Shown: piece after piece, positions 24,731-36,785 of the stretch
Numbering within the stretch: the first letter of the stretch is position 1
Layout: the number at the start of each line of letters is the position of its first letter
Assembly: GCA_008973525.1 (NCBI GenBank)
Contig: WACJ01000059.1
Coordinates: 558,001-622,000 of the forward strand
From: Stenopsyche tienmushanensis
Lineage: Eukaryota > Arthropoda > Insecta > Trichoptera > Stenopsychidae
Reading direction: 5' to 3'
DNA: 64,000 bases
Position numbers and translations under genes: made by a program
The notes under the pieces: generated by a model
Told to the model about the DNA's origin: nothing
Seen by the model: only the letters and a program-made list of their open reading frames with translations
The model's database searches: none

Positions 24731-24903
24731 ATTAGCGAGTACCCGGCATACGTTGCACGAATAATAGTCGTATTAATATAAAAACCTTTTCGAATACACG
24801 CTCAATAACTCACCAAAGTTTCATTGCAATCGGATTAACGGTATAAGAATGTATACTTAGCAAACCCCTCGCTCTACGACACATTCATTTTTATAGATAT
24901 AGA
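24731..24903 (-). mobile_element. Short Helitron-like element, minus strand
   Basis: Read on the minus strand, the segment begins TCTATATCTATAAAAATGAA and ends TATGCCGGGTACTCGCTAAT. It shares ACCGTT...GATTGCAATNAA and an ATTATTG-like stretch with the element at 18975-19281. The TC start, GC-rich stretch near the 3' end and CTAA/CTAG terminus before T fit a non-autonomous Helitron of 173 bp. There is no Rep/helicase coding sequence anywhere in the window. Confidence 0.65.
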
Positions 24904-27028
24904 TTTGTCCAATAATTTTCACTTGCTGACCTAAAAACACGAAAACAACTTTGCTCAAGACATGTCTTGAGAAGATCCATCTTTTCTAATATAACAACTA
25001 TATATAATATAACTGTTTTAATTGTTAATAAGCTGCAAGTTCATTAATATTTCTGGATCTCATTTGCTTAATTAATTAATATTTCCGCAATATATGATTT
25101 TTTTAATACTTTTTATGCAAATAAATCAAAAAATTTATATCCATTGCGCAGCGAATAAAACTGATATACACTATATAAACATAGATTTTGCTCGATTTCG
25201 GTCATAACCGTCCGAACCAATTCCGAGGAAGTTGCTGCTTGTTTTAGACCAATATTATTACGTTTCGTGATGCTACTTGTGCCATTGAAACAATTAATGC
25301 TACAGTACATGAACATTTCATTCAAGATTAGATTTTGAGCTCGCAAACAATAACTAGTTAGGATTTGCAAGCCAAATATAAGGCAATCACACTATTTAAC
25401 CAAAAACCATGAGATGTTGGCAACACTTGATCTGGTGAATAATGCATTATGCATTAATTTATTGTTAAATAGAATTACTAATATTAATTTTATCGGCAAC
25501 GTTATTTTTGCAATCGCTTGATTTTTTTAAAAAATATCAGTAGCTAGTCAAAATGTGTTTACAAAAAAATCTTACGATATTTTTCCAAAAAAGACCAAGA
25601 AATTTTAAGCGCTCTACATCCGAATTTACTGTTTAATATGCTAATTTTATGGCGAAGTTGTTATTTTTATCCTTGAATAAATATTAAGGATCTAATTATG
25701 CAATAAATTTGTTATTATACGATAAGAACGAAGAAATTCTTATTTCTTACAAATTCAATTCAAATAATAATAAAATTTTGGTCTGTAAAATCTAGAAATT
25801 CGATCATATGACAAATTTTATGCGTATTAAGCATACGAAGTAAATTATTGGAAAGCTTTTGTAAAGTTTGGATCGATTGAATCAAACAATAATAAGCTCG
25901 CAACTCACGCATATATCCTATAGGAAACCACCATATAAAAATATTTCATTCCTACAAATGTCTCATATGAAGTCGTGTATGTCCGGTAATGTTACTTTAA
26001 AAATATAACGAAGCAGAGGAAATTCAAGACTCCGTTATATAAAATTCGTTAATAACTCTATCAAAATGTTGTCTATCGCTGACGTGTTCAGATCGAATTA
26101 ATAGACAGAAGCGTCAAAGCAGCACTACCAGATTGTTACGAGTACAAAGTGACTGACACATATTTTATCCTAAATAATTGAAGTCTTCCGCTCATGGTAT
26201 GTTCTACGAAATCGTCAGACCTTTAAACTTCTATCTGGGAACAACTCTTCACAAAAACAGAATTAAAAAAACGAACCTCTCCGTAGCTACCAGAATTAAA
26301 CGTTTGCGTACAAATAAAATAAATAGGCCGCTCCGGTAAAAAGTAATTAATAACGCCCGATGTTGTTAATTGAGGGCCCCTTTAAATCGAAAGGAGCGTA
26401 ACAGGTAGTTTATAAGAAGAAAACCTTTAATTTAATATAACGAATTGCGTGTAATAAACCTTGGTAAAAAATCAATAAGATCCCGATGTAAATTTATCTG
26501 GGTACATCTTCACAGGCAATTTTAATTGGATAAGCTAGATAAGTGATTTTAAAAGTCTTGGATTTAATGACTACTTTTTACGTCATCATGGAAGAATCCA
26601 ATCCAAGTTGTCTGCAACTTGCGTACATTAATAACTTTTTATCTATGTAGTCACATCCATTGCATCCTATTTATTTCGTCATTTTATTAATCCATAGCGT
26701 CATTCAGCTTCGAGGGCCTCACCAAGTGATCTGGCATGGCAAGATTAATCAAATTAATATATATTTAAAAATTCGCCGTCCAAAAACACTAAACCAGATT
26801 TCTTAATCGATTGATATCATTAACCAGGCTTGCGGCCTAATCACATTTGACTACTCCTAGCTACTATGCTTATATTATTGTATGTATTTTAACTTATTGG
26901 CCACTTGATTAGTACTTATTTACAGATTAAATACTCTTTTAACAGCAAGTTGATACTCAGTTTACCTACTATTCATTGCTATTTTTACAAATCATGACTC
27001 GCTTGTCACTCGCTATCTCTCACATAGT
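24904..27028. other. AT-rich DNA, no gene seen
   Basis: No coding frame is supported. Part of a dispersed repeat occurs near 25318-25400 (minus strand GTGTGATTGCCTTATATTTGG), related to segments near 7740-7815 and 59776-59825. The frame at 25113-25370 lies over this repeat and is not credible as a gene. Confidence 0.45.
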
Positions 27029-27295
27029 CGAACTGAAATGGGAGACCACTCAGTGTCGAATTCACTCGGGTAAGCTTTGCGAGGATGGGGAGACACCCTC
27101 AGTTGGTGTAGAAGCAAATCCGAGATTCATGCACGTATGTCTTCACTTTAGCCCGGCAACACCCTAGCGAGGAAAGGAAGAACAGGACTCTTTGCACTCC
27201 AGAAAGTCCTTTCCAGTAGAATCAAAAAGGTCGTATAGAGTAGTTTTCCACTGTCTTTAGAAGAAAACTACTCAGTCTTTACAAACCTCAGGATT
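27029..27295 (-). repeat. Unidentified dispersed repeat with stem-loop, copy 2
   Basis: This is the reverse-oriented partner of 18500-18772. The stem-loop arms are 11 bp and perfect (27238-27248 with 27263-27273). The arms have one base less than in copy 1 on both sides, so pairing is kept. A frame on the plus strand, upstream ATG at 26976 and stop at 27165-27167, overlaps the repeat (ELKWETTQCRIHSGKL in the shared part). It has no recognised domain and I do not call it a gene. Confidence 0.7.
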
Positions 27296-30200
27296 TTACC
27301 TCTCAATTCAGGATACCCGCTGAGTGAGCATTCGAAATGAAAATTGGTGGTAATGCTACCTGCAATATCGAGCGAATGAGGAGGCGAATGTATAATACAG
27401 ACGTGATGAATGTAACCCCTTTCTATAAATGGATATTGAAGAATTGACTGTTTGTGGCTACACTGTGATGATGATGATGATATCGTTTGTAAAATTTTCG
27501 CCATCTAAATAAAACCCCGTGACGTAGTTTCGACATAATTTTCTTATCTCCTTGTTTCATATCTTCGCCTATTTTAAATTTAATTATCTCGACGACGATG
27601 TCTTCTTTGTGCAGATATTTTCTTCTGTTCGTTTTAGAGATGTTTTAAAATTATTGGCAGAAGATAGAGTTTTCATGTATGTGAATATTTAGTGCTTAAA
27701 AATAGCGTTTAAATGCAAATATTTCTTTCTATAGATTTGATAAGAACTATAACGTTTTAAATATAACTTTTTTTATGGGCTTTATCCTAAAATATTACAT
27801 TTTAGACGTGATGAAAGCACATTTAATGTATTGAATAAATATTAAATAGTCATGTCAGTATGAAATTTAAATATTTCCAAATTGCATTAAGGCCTTTGGC
27901 AAAGCCAATTATAATTAATGCAATGGATTTGGCTTAAGCGAGTGCGATTTTGACAGTGTAAATTATTCATGGCTGTAAAGTTGAATGAAAAATTAGATTA
28001 CATCGAAAAGTTATTCAACTCCCACATTTTATTAAGACGATCGCAAACATTAGTTATATCGCGACTCTCCCAAAATAAGCAGCCTTGAACTCGAACCGGG
28101 ATCATTCGAAAATCTCTGGAATTTTTCCAGCGACGAAAATACACCTCGTATTTGTGTATGATAAATGGCATCGGCTGCAAAAAAATATTTCTCGTCGCCG
28201 CAAAAGATTGAGGGTTTTATTTCGCGACTTTCGTGCGGTAGCTACCCTCTGCTGTGTTTGTCGGCACCCCTGCCCTTTGCAAGGATTTGACACGAGCCAA
28301 ATGGAAATAAAATAAAATTATCGTCGATAAAATATAATTCGGCATGGCTGGCGGCCGTCCACCGGCCTCATTGTCAATTGAAAATCCCTGCAAATTGAAT
28401 TTGCGACATATGACTTGTATTATAATCGCGCATTGAAAGTTAGCGAGGAGGATTGAAAGCCTTTGGACAGATTGTGCCCATTTATGATGCTGGAAAAATA
28501 TTATTTTATTCCAGATTTTTTAAAAACATTATTTGATATGGTTCCAGATATATTCAGTTTTAAGCTTAGTACTTATTCTTGATGAGATTTTACTTCGCTT
28601 ATGAATTTAAAATAAATACTTCATATTAAATGAGAGGTCATGTTGCCCGGCCACATTATTTTTCTGTCATTTTTACTCCAAACGCTTAGATATAATCATG
28701 GTTTTATGAAGAAGTACCTCATAAAACACACGAAGAATCCATCTCCATTTAGAAACGACTCGATTATTTATGGTATCAGCTTCTTTTTTAGAATTTATTT
28801 GCATGCAAAACGTTTCGCATTTCATACACTGTTGCATATATTCAGCTTTGGAAGCTTTTCATAGCATTCCACGATTATACGGAATGCTCTCTTCCATCGC
28901 GTACGGTGCATAAAAACGATTCTGATTCTGAAAAATAAAATCACCCTCAGAGAAAGCATCAGTTAGCTAGGAATATTAATATACATATGCCACGTCTGAA
29001 TAATTGTTTACTTCAGAACTTCAAATAAATCTATTTTTATAAACATTTCGTTCATTAATATTCATTGTCTACTATATACGAATTTATAAAATTGCAATAT
29101 AAGAGAAAAGTGGGATAAATCTGAATCTCGCACTTGAGATCTGAATTTCATTCGTTTTGCTGTACCATACAATTTCAGACATGGAATGCTTCTAATTTTA
29201 TAGAAACTCAAAAAAATAAATTTGAAGGATTTAAAAGTGTGCTTAATTTAAAATTTCAATTGCTTAAAAAAAAGTATGGCGATATCCAGCTGCGAATATT
29301 CAGATATTTCATAACGATTGGGAATTCGTGCTATATTGGGGATTTGAATGCCAGCATTTAGAGCCTATTACGTTTATTGTATTACCAGGGACAGTCGCCT
29401 ACTCTGGGTAAACAAGCTCATTTTGGATTCCCTTCCTAATGTAACAATAACACTCTCGTCCCCTTTTTGTGTCCATCAAATGCTGTAACTAAATCTCTAA
29501 TTCGTACCTCCCCAATCTATCATACATATTTACAACGAAGGTTGTGACTCATTCGGATGCAAATCTGATGAATCCAGAAGGAGATGTCTCAATCTAAACT
29601 AAAAATGCCATAATTAATATCAATTTAATCGAAATGGTTGCCAGATTTATGAACGTTTAAGTTCTGATACAGATGGATGTAAAGGTTGTATTTTTTATTA
29701 TTTAGTTTTGATGTCTGCTTATTTGGCAATTTTTAGACATTCTTTGTTGTCGATATGTAATCGGCTTATTGAAAGTGCAATGCCAACAAATGCCTTTTTA
29801 CTAAGAACTTATAATACCCTTATTTTGATGAAAGGGAGGATCGTTTTGTGACATTTTCAATTCTCGTATTGTAGCTTATCTTCCATCAAAAAATACAATA
29901 ACCTCTACTATGATGTATATAATATCATTCTGTATTTTAGAATTTAATTAATCACTTTATAGCAGTCTTATTTAGAGCATACTGCAACAATTTATCCGTA
30001 GGAATAGTAAGAGAGTACTGGCATCCTCACTAATTAATTATGCTGTCAGTTGCAGTGCAAAGTAATTGCGCTTTACACACAGCTAAAAATTTACTCAACA
30101 TCTTCGATAACATAACATTATTTATACGAAGTACTTCGGCGAAAATAATGGCTTTTCATTTTTCCATTGTCCCCATAACAATGGATGAAGAGTCCGTTAA

Positions 30201-32003
30201 TATGATTCAAACAGATATACAAAAACGGACATTCCCGTCTTTTGAAAGAGGCCTTGTTTACCTACAATTCCTCTATTTGACTAGACTTTATTTCCGGAGC
30301 ATTCCCAACAATATGTCAACAATGCCAAGACTTGTATTCATTTGCTACATAAAAAGATAGGACGTAATGTCTCTGTTTATTCAATCCCCCTACCCATCCA
30401 AGTGCACTTTATAAACTTAGTTATGGTCGATCAATTTTCTATTATATCATATAAACACAAGAAAAAAATTTTTAAAACAGATCACATTAATCAAAAAAGT
30501 GATCACAAATGCCCTTTTTAATTTAATATTAGGAATTTTACATTTTTTGAATGCAACAATCATTCTCTATAAAGATGATGAACCTTCGATATCTAAAATG
30601 ATTGGTCTCATCTCAAACATATTCAAATTTTACCACAACAAAAATGGATTTAATCGCTTGTATTCTTCAAAATAAAAACAAGAATCGTACAGAATTTGTT
30701 ATTAACCATATCAAAACATTTTCAATTCCGCCATTTATTAAAAAAATATCAAACATTTTAGATGTGCATTTTTTTGCAAATTGAGTCATCTTATAGCAGG
30801 CGTAAGGCCGTGCAAAATGTATTATGGCATTCCGTTGTGGGGTACGCAATGAAGTGATGTCGTTTATTCAGCGTGACCACTGTTCAACGCTAGAGTGCAT
30901 TCATTGCATTTTGCTTGCAATGCAATTTCCATAATATATTAAACTGCGGCACTTCGATCAATTTGAAATGCACATGCCGACCGAAATTCATACGGTTTTT
31001 AATTTGATTATTGGCTCGGCGTGTCAGTGAAAAGTGAACACAGAATTGCTGCCGACATTTCATGTGTATTTACATATTTTCAACATTATACATTGGTATA
31101 TATGTGGCTTAAAATATATTCTTGTGGCGCACTAAATTAACATTTTCTCATTTTTCACAACTGACATAAATTATCGATTAAACTATTGGTTCTTGTTAAA
31201 ATATTAGGGTGATGTATAAGTTTTCGATCTTTACAGATCATCCAAGTTTTAAAATCTATTTTTTTTAAATAATAAAAATGTAATAATACAAAAATATTAT
31301 ACAAACTATCTAATCACTATCTCGTTAGAGCGTACTCTGATTTCAATAGCTCATAATAAACGATTCCTTTAAAATCCAATTTTTGATCTTGAATTATATG
31401 CCATTATATGACCTTGATTTAATTATGGCTTTTTTATTGAATTACTAAAATAAAACCTTTTTAGTTGCCAGTTATATACATATACTACAAAAATATATCT
31501 TTAAATAACTACGAAAAAGTAAATTTCAGATGAGCAATCATTGAGTAGTTTATATTTCTGAAAGTTGATATGAAACCCAATAGTCATTCTTTTGAATCCT
31601 CTTCATGAATTTTAATCCTCGTTTTCTAATTATTTGACCAAATTATCGTATTTTCTCGGAGTTAATTAAAAAGGCTTTAAAAAATTAACAAAAAAAGTTT
31701 TTTTCTTACAACAACTTACGGATATACCAATCACTGTATTACTTACAAATATATGTAAATGACCCGGACAATTCAATCATCATAAACCTTGCAAGTCAAT
31801 TCTTTTTCTACCAATTCATATTTAACATGGCATGCATATCATGTAATTACTATGATGGTTTTTGTTGTGCTCCATTCTTCCCTAGAATGAAACAGAGAAA
31901 CAGTGGAAATATGAGATTATTACTAAAATACTCTAATTTGGAGCTACTAATTCGTACATCAGCTTTCTAATACATATTTTAATATTATATGCAATAAGTT
32001 CAG
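27296..32003. other. Long gene-free stretch
   Basis: It contains a GAT microsatellite at 27467-27481 and a mildly GC-enriched patch at about 28050-28450. Open frames at 28085-28315 (plus), 29134-29361 (plus) and 30040-30360 (plus) have no domains and AT-rich codon use like the background. No transposon ends were recognised. Confidence 0.5.
27467..27481. repeat. GAT microsatellite
   Basis: Five GAT units in tandem. Confidence 0.85.
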
Positions 32004-32016
32004 GATTGCATTAGAG

Positions 32017-32332
32017 CAGCGCTTCTTAAACCTATGTGGTCCGCGGACCCCCTCTTGGAGCAAAATTTCCTTCGCGGACCCCCTTTTGAGCAAATTTTTT
32101 CTCACCTTTTGAACAATATTTTTTTGGTGAACCACATCCTAACCCTTGTGACTTAATTTTTCAAACAAACAAACATTTCCTGGCCAAAATAGAGCTTCTT
32201 ATAATGTTTTCTGTAAATAATTTCACGAAAATATCTTATTCAACTACAGATAAATGTTTTTTTTTTATATCTTCGCGGACCCCCGGAAATGGCTTCGCAG
32301 ACCCCCAGGGGACCCCTGTTTAAGAACCGCTG
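32017..32332. mobile_element. hAT-type MITE, copy 3
   Basis: A 316-bp element starts CAGCGCTTCTTAAAC and ends GTTTAAGAACCGCTG, with perfect 8-bp target duplications CATTAGAG (32009-32016 and 32333-32340). The uninterrupted form of this insertion site can be seen in the other copy of the host repeat at about 6062-6076. It is closely similar to the copy at 17969-18296 except for loss of part of one subterminal repeat unit. Confidence 0.95.
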
Positions 32333-32522
32333 CATTAGAGCATCCCGAGAAAGGTCCCGGGAACCCAGGATCGGGATTTTCAATAGGTTAAGAAATTACA
32401 TTGATAAATTTGATCAAAAATTACTAAAAAGTCCATCTATTTAATATAAAAAATAATTTGAAGGCGAAATATTTATATTTATTTAAGAAAAGATAAAATA
32501 GATAAATAAAACACTAAAAAAA

Positions 32523-32628
32523 TCAAATATTATTTTAAAAATATGCCCGAAGTAACATTCAAGCATCGAGTCTTTCGTCATTTAATCTGGATCTGATTTT
32601 GGAAGCCAGGCAACTTGCTGCTGAAAAT
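32523..32628 (-). pseudogene. hAT transposase C-terminal remnant, damaged copy
   Basis: The minus strand gives FSAASCLASKIRSRLNDE and a following MLLRAYF, separated by a stop after the DA of the LDA motif. A second stop follows RAYF. It corresponds to the hAT dimerisation domain at 6258-6386 but has more stops and lacks the SER residues because of extra DNA. Confidence 0.75.
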
Positions 32629-33092
32629 CAGGTATCGTCATCAGATATTCAAATGCTAGTTCGAGTTGATGACCGCGTGAGCCTTCATTTTCATATAACA
32701 TCATCAATGTGACTGATAAAATTCCTTTCTGCTGAGACAAGGACTAAAACTCACAAATTTCCCGACAAATTATTTATTTCCGTCACTGCAGATGATTACT
32801 TATATACTATAATACTTTGATATGATTCGTAATTATATTACAGAGGAATACAAAAATTCTGAACCCCGTATCTATTATATTTCATATCGATATTCCCATT
32901 ATTAAAGTCGAGGTGTAGTAAATACATCACCGGAAAGGTTAATATAACAATTTGAAAAACATATATGTACTAGGCCCTAGGCGTCACCTAAGCTCGCCGA
33001 TTAGTAGTTACGCCACTGTTTCCATACGTCCGGATTTCGGCGGGAATGTCTCAATTTAGTAGCCTTCATCGTGCTGGTAACATGTACGATAG

Positions 33093-34613
33093 TGTCCCTG
33101 TCATCTTAAAAATCATAAAACTCTATGCTGGGTCATTTCATGCGTCCTTCTGCCTGCACAAAATGCTATAAATTGAAATCAGGTGACATTCAACCCCTTT
33201 GAGTGTTTATCGCTTTCATCGTTCAATACGAAAATATGATAAATTACTCTTCTCCGGATTATCCCTATGCGATGTAGACTCGTTCATTTAGCCCATAAAA
33301 ATAGAGCTTAAAAAGAGACCAAAGCTTTTAAATCGCTATTGGCCCATATTCCGCGAATTCCAGAGCTATCGCCTGTTTGGATCTATATATAGTATATCCG
33401 GGATCGATCATGGCAAACGGGTGGATGGGCAATCTTTTTATTACACATGATTAAACTGAGCCAAGGCAGAGCCTTCCCCCAATAGTTTCCATCGCCATAA
33501 AAACAAGAGATAGTGCCAATATTACCCGGGGTATCCATCTACCTTCGGATATAATAAAAAGTAACGTATCAACTTTTTACCCAGTTTTTATTGCCTGGTA
33601 GTATAGGGGGTACATATTCGATATAATACGTAATACGAGAATCAAATGCGTTAAACGATAGATTAATGCTACGAACCAGTGGTACAATATTACGGCTTTT
33701 TCTTTTACGACACTCATGAAAGTTTTACGAAATAGATTTCGTTTCATTTCGTTTATCTGCTTTACGATTCTTAGCTCATATATTGATGTTAATGTGTCTA
33801 CAATATTAACTTTGATAGAGCAACGCGAAGATACTCTGCTTTTGGTGACATTGATTCAATGGTCGCATTATATATAATAATAGAGGATCTGACTTATTTT
33901 TATGATACAACAAATGCTCGAAAATGTAATATGTAATGATGAATGGTCGAATGAAGATTTGATAAAAAATTATAATTGTTTGATCAATCTTGGAAAATCA
34001 ATTTAATGTAATTGGACGCAAAGCAATGAACTCTCATAGTCCGGTTTCTTACCCAATCCGCAGAATGCTATAATATATATTCAAAATTATACGAAAATAC
34101 TGAATAAATCACAAACTGCAGTAAATGCGAAGCTCATTAAATAGTTCTTCATATGTGGGTCTCTTCTTAAAATTGTCTTCATTGATTAGAAAATTATCAA
34201 TACCTAGCAATTTATCGGCATATACAACAACCATGTTTGATTAGAAAGAAAAGTCATTAGTAATTTGGAACAGTGAGTGGCCATGAAAAAAATAAGTGCT
34301 AATAAAGCTAGTTTATCGACAAATCGCCGATGAAAACCTATAAAAAGACCATTTCATTAAAGATATTGGTATAATATTATATATTGTTGGAATTTTAATA
34401 TGACGATTTATAAATACTTATTGTGCATTATCACCGTAATAAAGCAAATATGAGAGCTAAAAAGATGAAATATTACCCATAAATCGTCATGACACCACTT
34501 TTATTGATATTTTTTAGTTTTTAAAAATCAAATTGGACAAGGCCACTTGTTAGTAATTTATAAATTAATAATAATTTTACAACTCACTCATTGATTTTTT
34601 CCGACTTAAAATA
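33093..34613. other. Gene-free stretch with GC-elevated start
   Basis: About 33100-33700 is less AT-rich than the rest and has no credible frame. A short dispersed motif copy (AATTTGGAACAGTGAGTGGC) lies at 34260-34300. The TA target site of the following mariner element is at 34612-34613. Confidence 0.45.
34260..34300 (+). repeat. Short dispersed repeat, copy 2
   Basis: TAATTTGGAACAGTGAGTGG followed by CCATGAAAAA. It matches the family seen at 531-586, 39911-39969, 59729-59775 and 61471-61530. Confidence 0.45.
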
Positions 34614-35492
34614 CGAGCTAAATCCCGAAAGTAAGTGTACTGTGACAGTAACGGGTTGTGATTTTTTTTGTTTTTTAAGGGTTGGCCATAATTTGTGTTA
34701 GAGGGGGATCTTCTGACAAAGCGAACATATCAGAAATACGGTAATACATAAATTCACGTTGTAGTGTCCAGTTGCGTGAAAGATGTCGCCAAGTAAGAGC
34801 GGGTCAATAGCGCCCGCGAGTTTCTTGTGCGACTTAAATTGGAAGATGAGGATTTTCTGAGCTCTATTGTAACTAATTATACATCTGAGTCAAAAAAAAA
34901 CAGTCATTAATAATTCAAAACTACAATTTCGGGCAAAAAAATCATGACCTCAGTATTTTGGGACCGAAAAGGCATAATTTTGATCAAATTTCTACCTCAG
35001 GGAGAGACCATCAATGCACAACGATGTCATGAGACCCTAAAAAACTCAAAAGAAACATTGAAAACAAAAGAAAAGGTTTGCTGATAAGAGGAGTGTGCTT
35101 ATTGCACGACAACGCCCATCCCCACACAGCCTTAGCCACCAAGACGCTCTTGGACTTATTTGGTTGGGATGCTTTGAACCACCCCCCGTATTCCCCTGGC
35201 TTGGCACCTTCAGATTATCATCTCTTCCACTCTCTGAGAGAAAAATTAAATTTTCAACTGACGAGCAGGTGCAAAAAGAGGTTCTGAAGTGGGGGAAGGA
35301 GCTGTCGGAGAGTTCTTCGAGGAGGGCATAAAGAAGCTTGTGCCATGGCTCACCAGATGCATTAAACGGGATGACGATTATGTTGAAAAATAGTTAACAA
35401 GGGTATCAACAATATCCTATTATTGTTTTTTTAATACACTTTTTCAAAAAACATATAAAAATTTAATACACTTACTTTCGGGATATGCCTCG
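34614..35492 (+). mobile_element. Internally deleted mariner element
   Basis: Terminal inverted repeats are nearly perfect over their inner part: the left end contains ATCCCGAAAGTAAGTGTA and the right end TACACTTACTTTCGGGAT. The element is flanked by TA on both sides (34612-34613 and 35493-35494), as required for Tc1/mariner. At 879 bp it is about two thirds of a full-length mariner (around 1.3 kb). It contains a broken transposase gene on the plus strand. Confidence 0.92.
34776..35394 (+). pseudogene. Broken mariner transposase
   Basis: Ordered mariner motifs occur in several frames: ARE-FLVRLKLEDEDFLSSIV near 34815-34870, SVFWDRKGIILIKFLPQGE near 34950-35005, LLHDNAHPHTA near 35098-35130 (second catalytic aspartate), PPYSPGLAPSDYHLF near 35183-35227, and a C-terminal KLVPWLTRCIKR stretch near 35333-35370. 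The first catalytic aspartate is lost in a small deletion just after the VTN residues. The third is G in YSPG instead of the usual D. The N-terminal helix-turn-helix is absent and frameshifts are present, so it cannot be active. Confidence 0.9.
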
Positions 35493-35494
35493 TA

Positions 35495-36417
35495 TCATAT
35501 ATAACCTTATCTATGCTTATGTATCTATGGAATGATGAAACTAAAATGTTGATCATAGACTTCTTCGTTCAAATTATTTTATTATCGATGGTGATAACTA
35601 AATAATATGTGGAAACCCTGAATTTCTTGAATATACTCAATGTCATCATCCAGGGATAAAGCTGGCTAAGTCAAATAAATGCATATTACGTTGTTGTCTA
35701 AAGATTTACAGATAAAAATAAAAAAAAGTTGACATTGATATGGCGTTTTAAATTTGGCGGTATTTCGCCTGAAACTTATATTATTATCTTACTTAAAAAG
35801 GACCGTCTGATCCATTTCGGCCCGTTTCCTCATTGTTCTCGAAATAATTTACATCATTACATTGTATTAATGTAATCCTCAATACAATCAACCCATGAAA
35901 ATTATTTGCGCGGATTAAGGGATTCTCTCATTGTGTACAATTAAATGAAATGAAAGCCGCTAAAAAACGAAAGCCTTAGTCATCGTGTTTGACACACATA
36001 CATAAATCATCCCTGCGCCACATGTTGGTCAATAAATAATTCTGCACGCTTTTAGAGTGGTCTATAATAATGCGATGTTAAATAATGCTCCTACAAAATA
36101 TGAAAAAGAAATGATGATTCATTTTACGTATATAAATAATGCGTTAGCATATGAAAGACAAACTTTTTTACTCACTAGAAAGGGTTGACTATAAATTATC
36201 CCCTATGGTATCGCGTTACGCACATTTTGTAATCAAATATTTGAGCGAGGTTCAACGTGACCCCAAAACAGATCGGGGACATTTCAAAAGCCTTCCCATC
36301 AAAAAACCAAACAAGAGCAAAACATCGAGAGTCATGAATGTCATTTTTTATCGATCGTTTGATTAAATCGTCATTGAAACGTTGATTAAACGGTCTTATT
36401 CGTTGATCTTCTTATTC
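35495..36417. other. AT-rich DNA, no gene seen
   Basis: No element or coding frame is supported. The short frame at 36151-36366 has no recognisable features. Confidence 0.5.
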
Positions 36418-36775
36418 TTTTGGTGCTATATCCCTATGTAGACGATCTTCATAAGAGATTCTTCTAGGGAACGCATTATTATTTAAATTTGTGCTTTAGA
36501 TAGAAGATGATCTATGAGTGATTAGCAAAATTATTGTAAAATTTTATTGCAATCCAATATAATAATCGACGTCCGTACAAGACTTTATTAATTGTTTCAA
36601 TTATTAATTTTGTCAGATCCACGATATCATAGTAAATCTGTATTGAGACGATCAATGGGAAATATGAATACTTCCGATCTTCACAATTTATTGATAGGGT
36701 GAATTTTTCCCACAACCCGGATTTGAACCGGAATCTGTATAATCAGATTTAAGGATCTAAACCAGTACCTGATCT
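36418..36775 (-). mobile_element. tRNA-headed SINE, copy 1
   Basis: On the minus strand the head contains GGTTTAGATCC followed, about 30 bases later, by CCGGTTCAAATCCGG. That is a near-consensus RNA polymerase III B box with a small T-arm-like stem. A body of about 280 bases follows, and then a tail with TTATGAAGATCGTCTACAT. A second element with the same head and tail lies at 41675-41990 on the same strand. The identity is inferred from these shared ends. No target duplication was confirmed. Confidence 0.55.
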
Positions 36776-36785
36776 CGTTTTAAAC

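Larger units (their letters stand above)
32004..33092 (-). repeat. hAT-derived dispersed repeat, copy 2, interrupted by a MITE
   Basis: This is the second copy of the repeat at 6059-7042, in the same orientation. It shares the transposase C-terminal remnant and the long 3' non-coding landmarks. Here the MITE lies at the left edge (32017-32332), splitting the shared word GATTGCATTAGA. This copy also carries about 75 extra bases (after 32628) that are absent from the first copy and interrupt the SER region of the transposase remnant. Confidence 0.7.
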
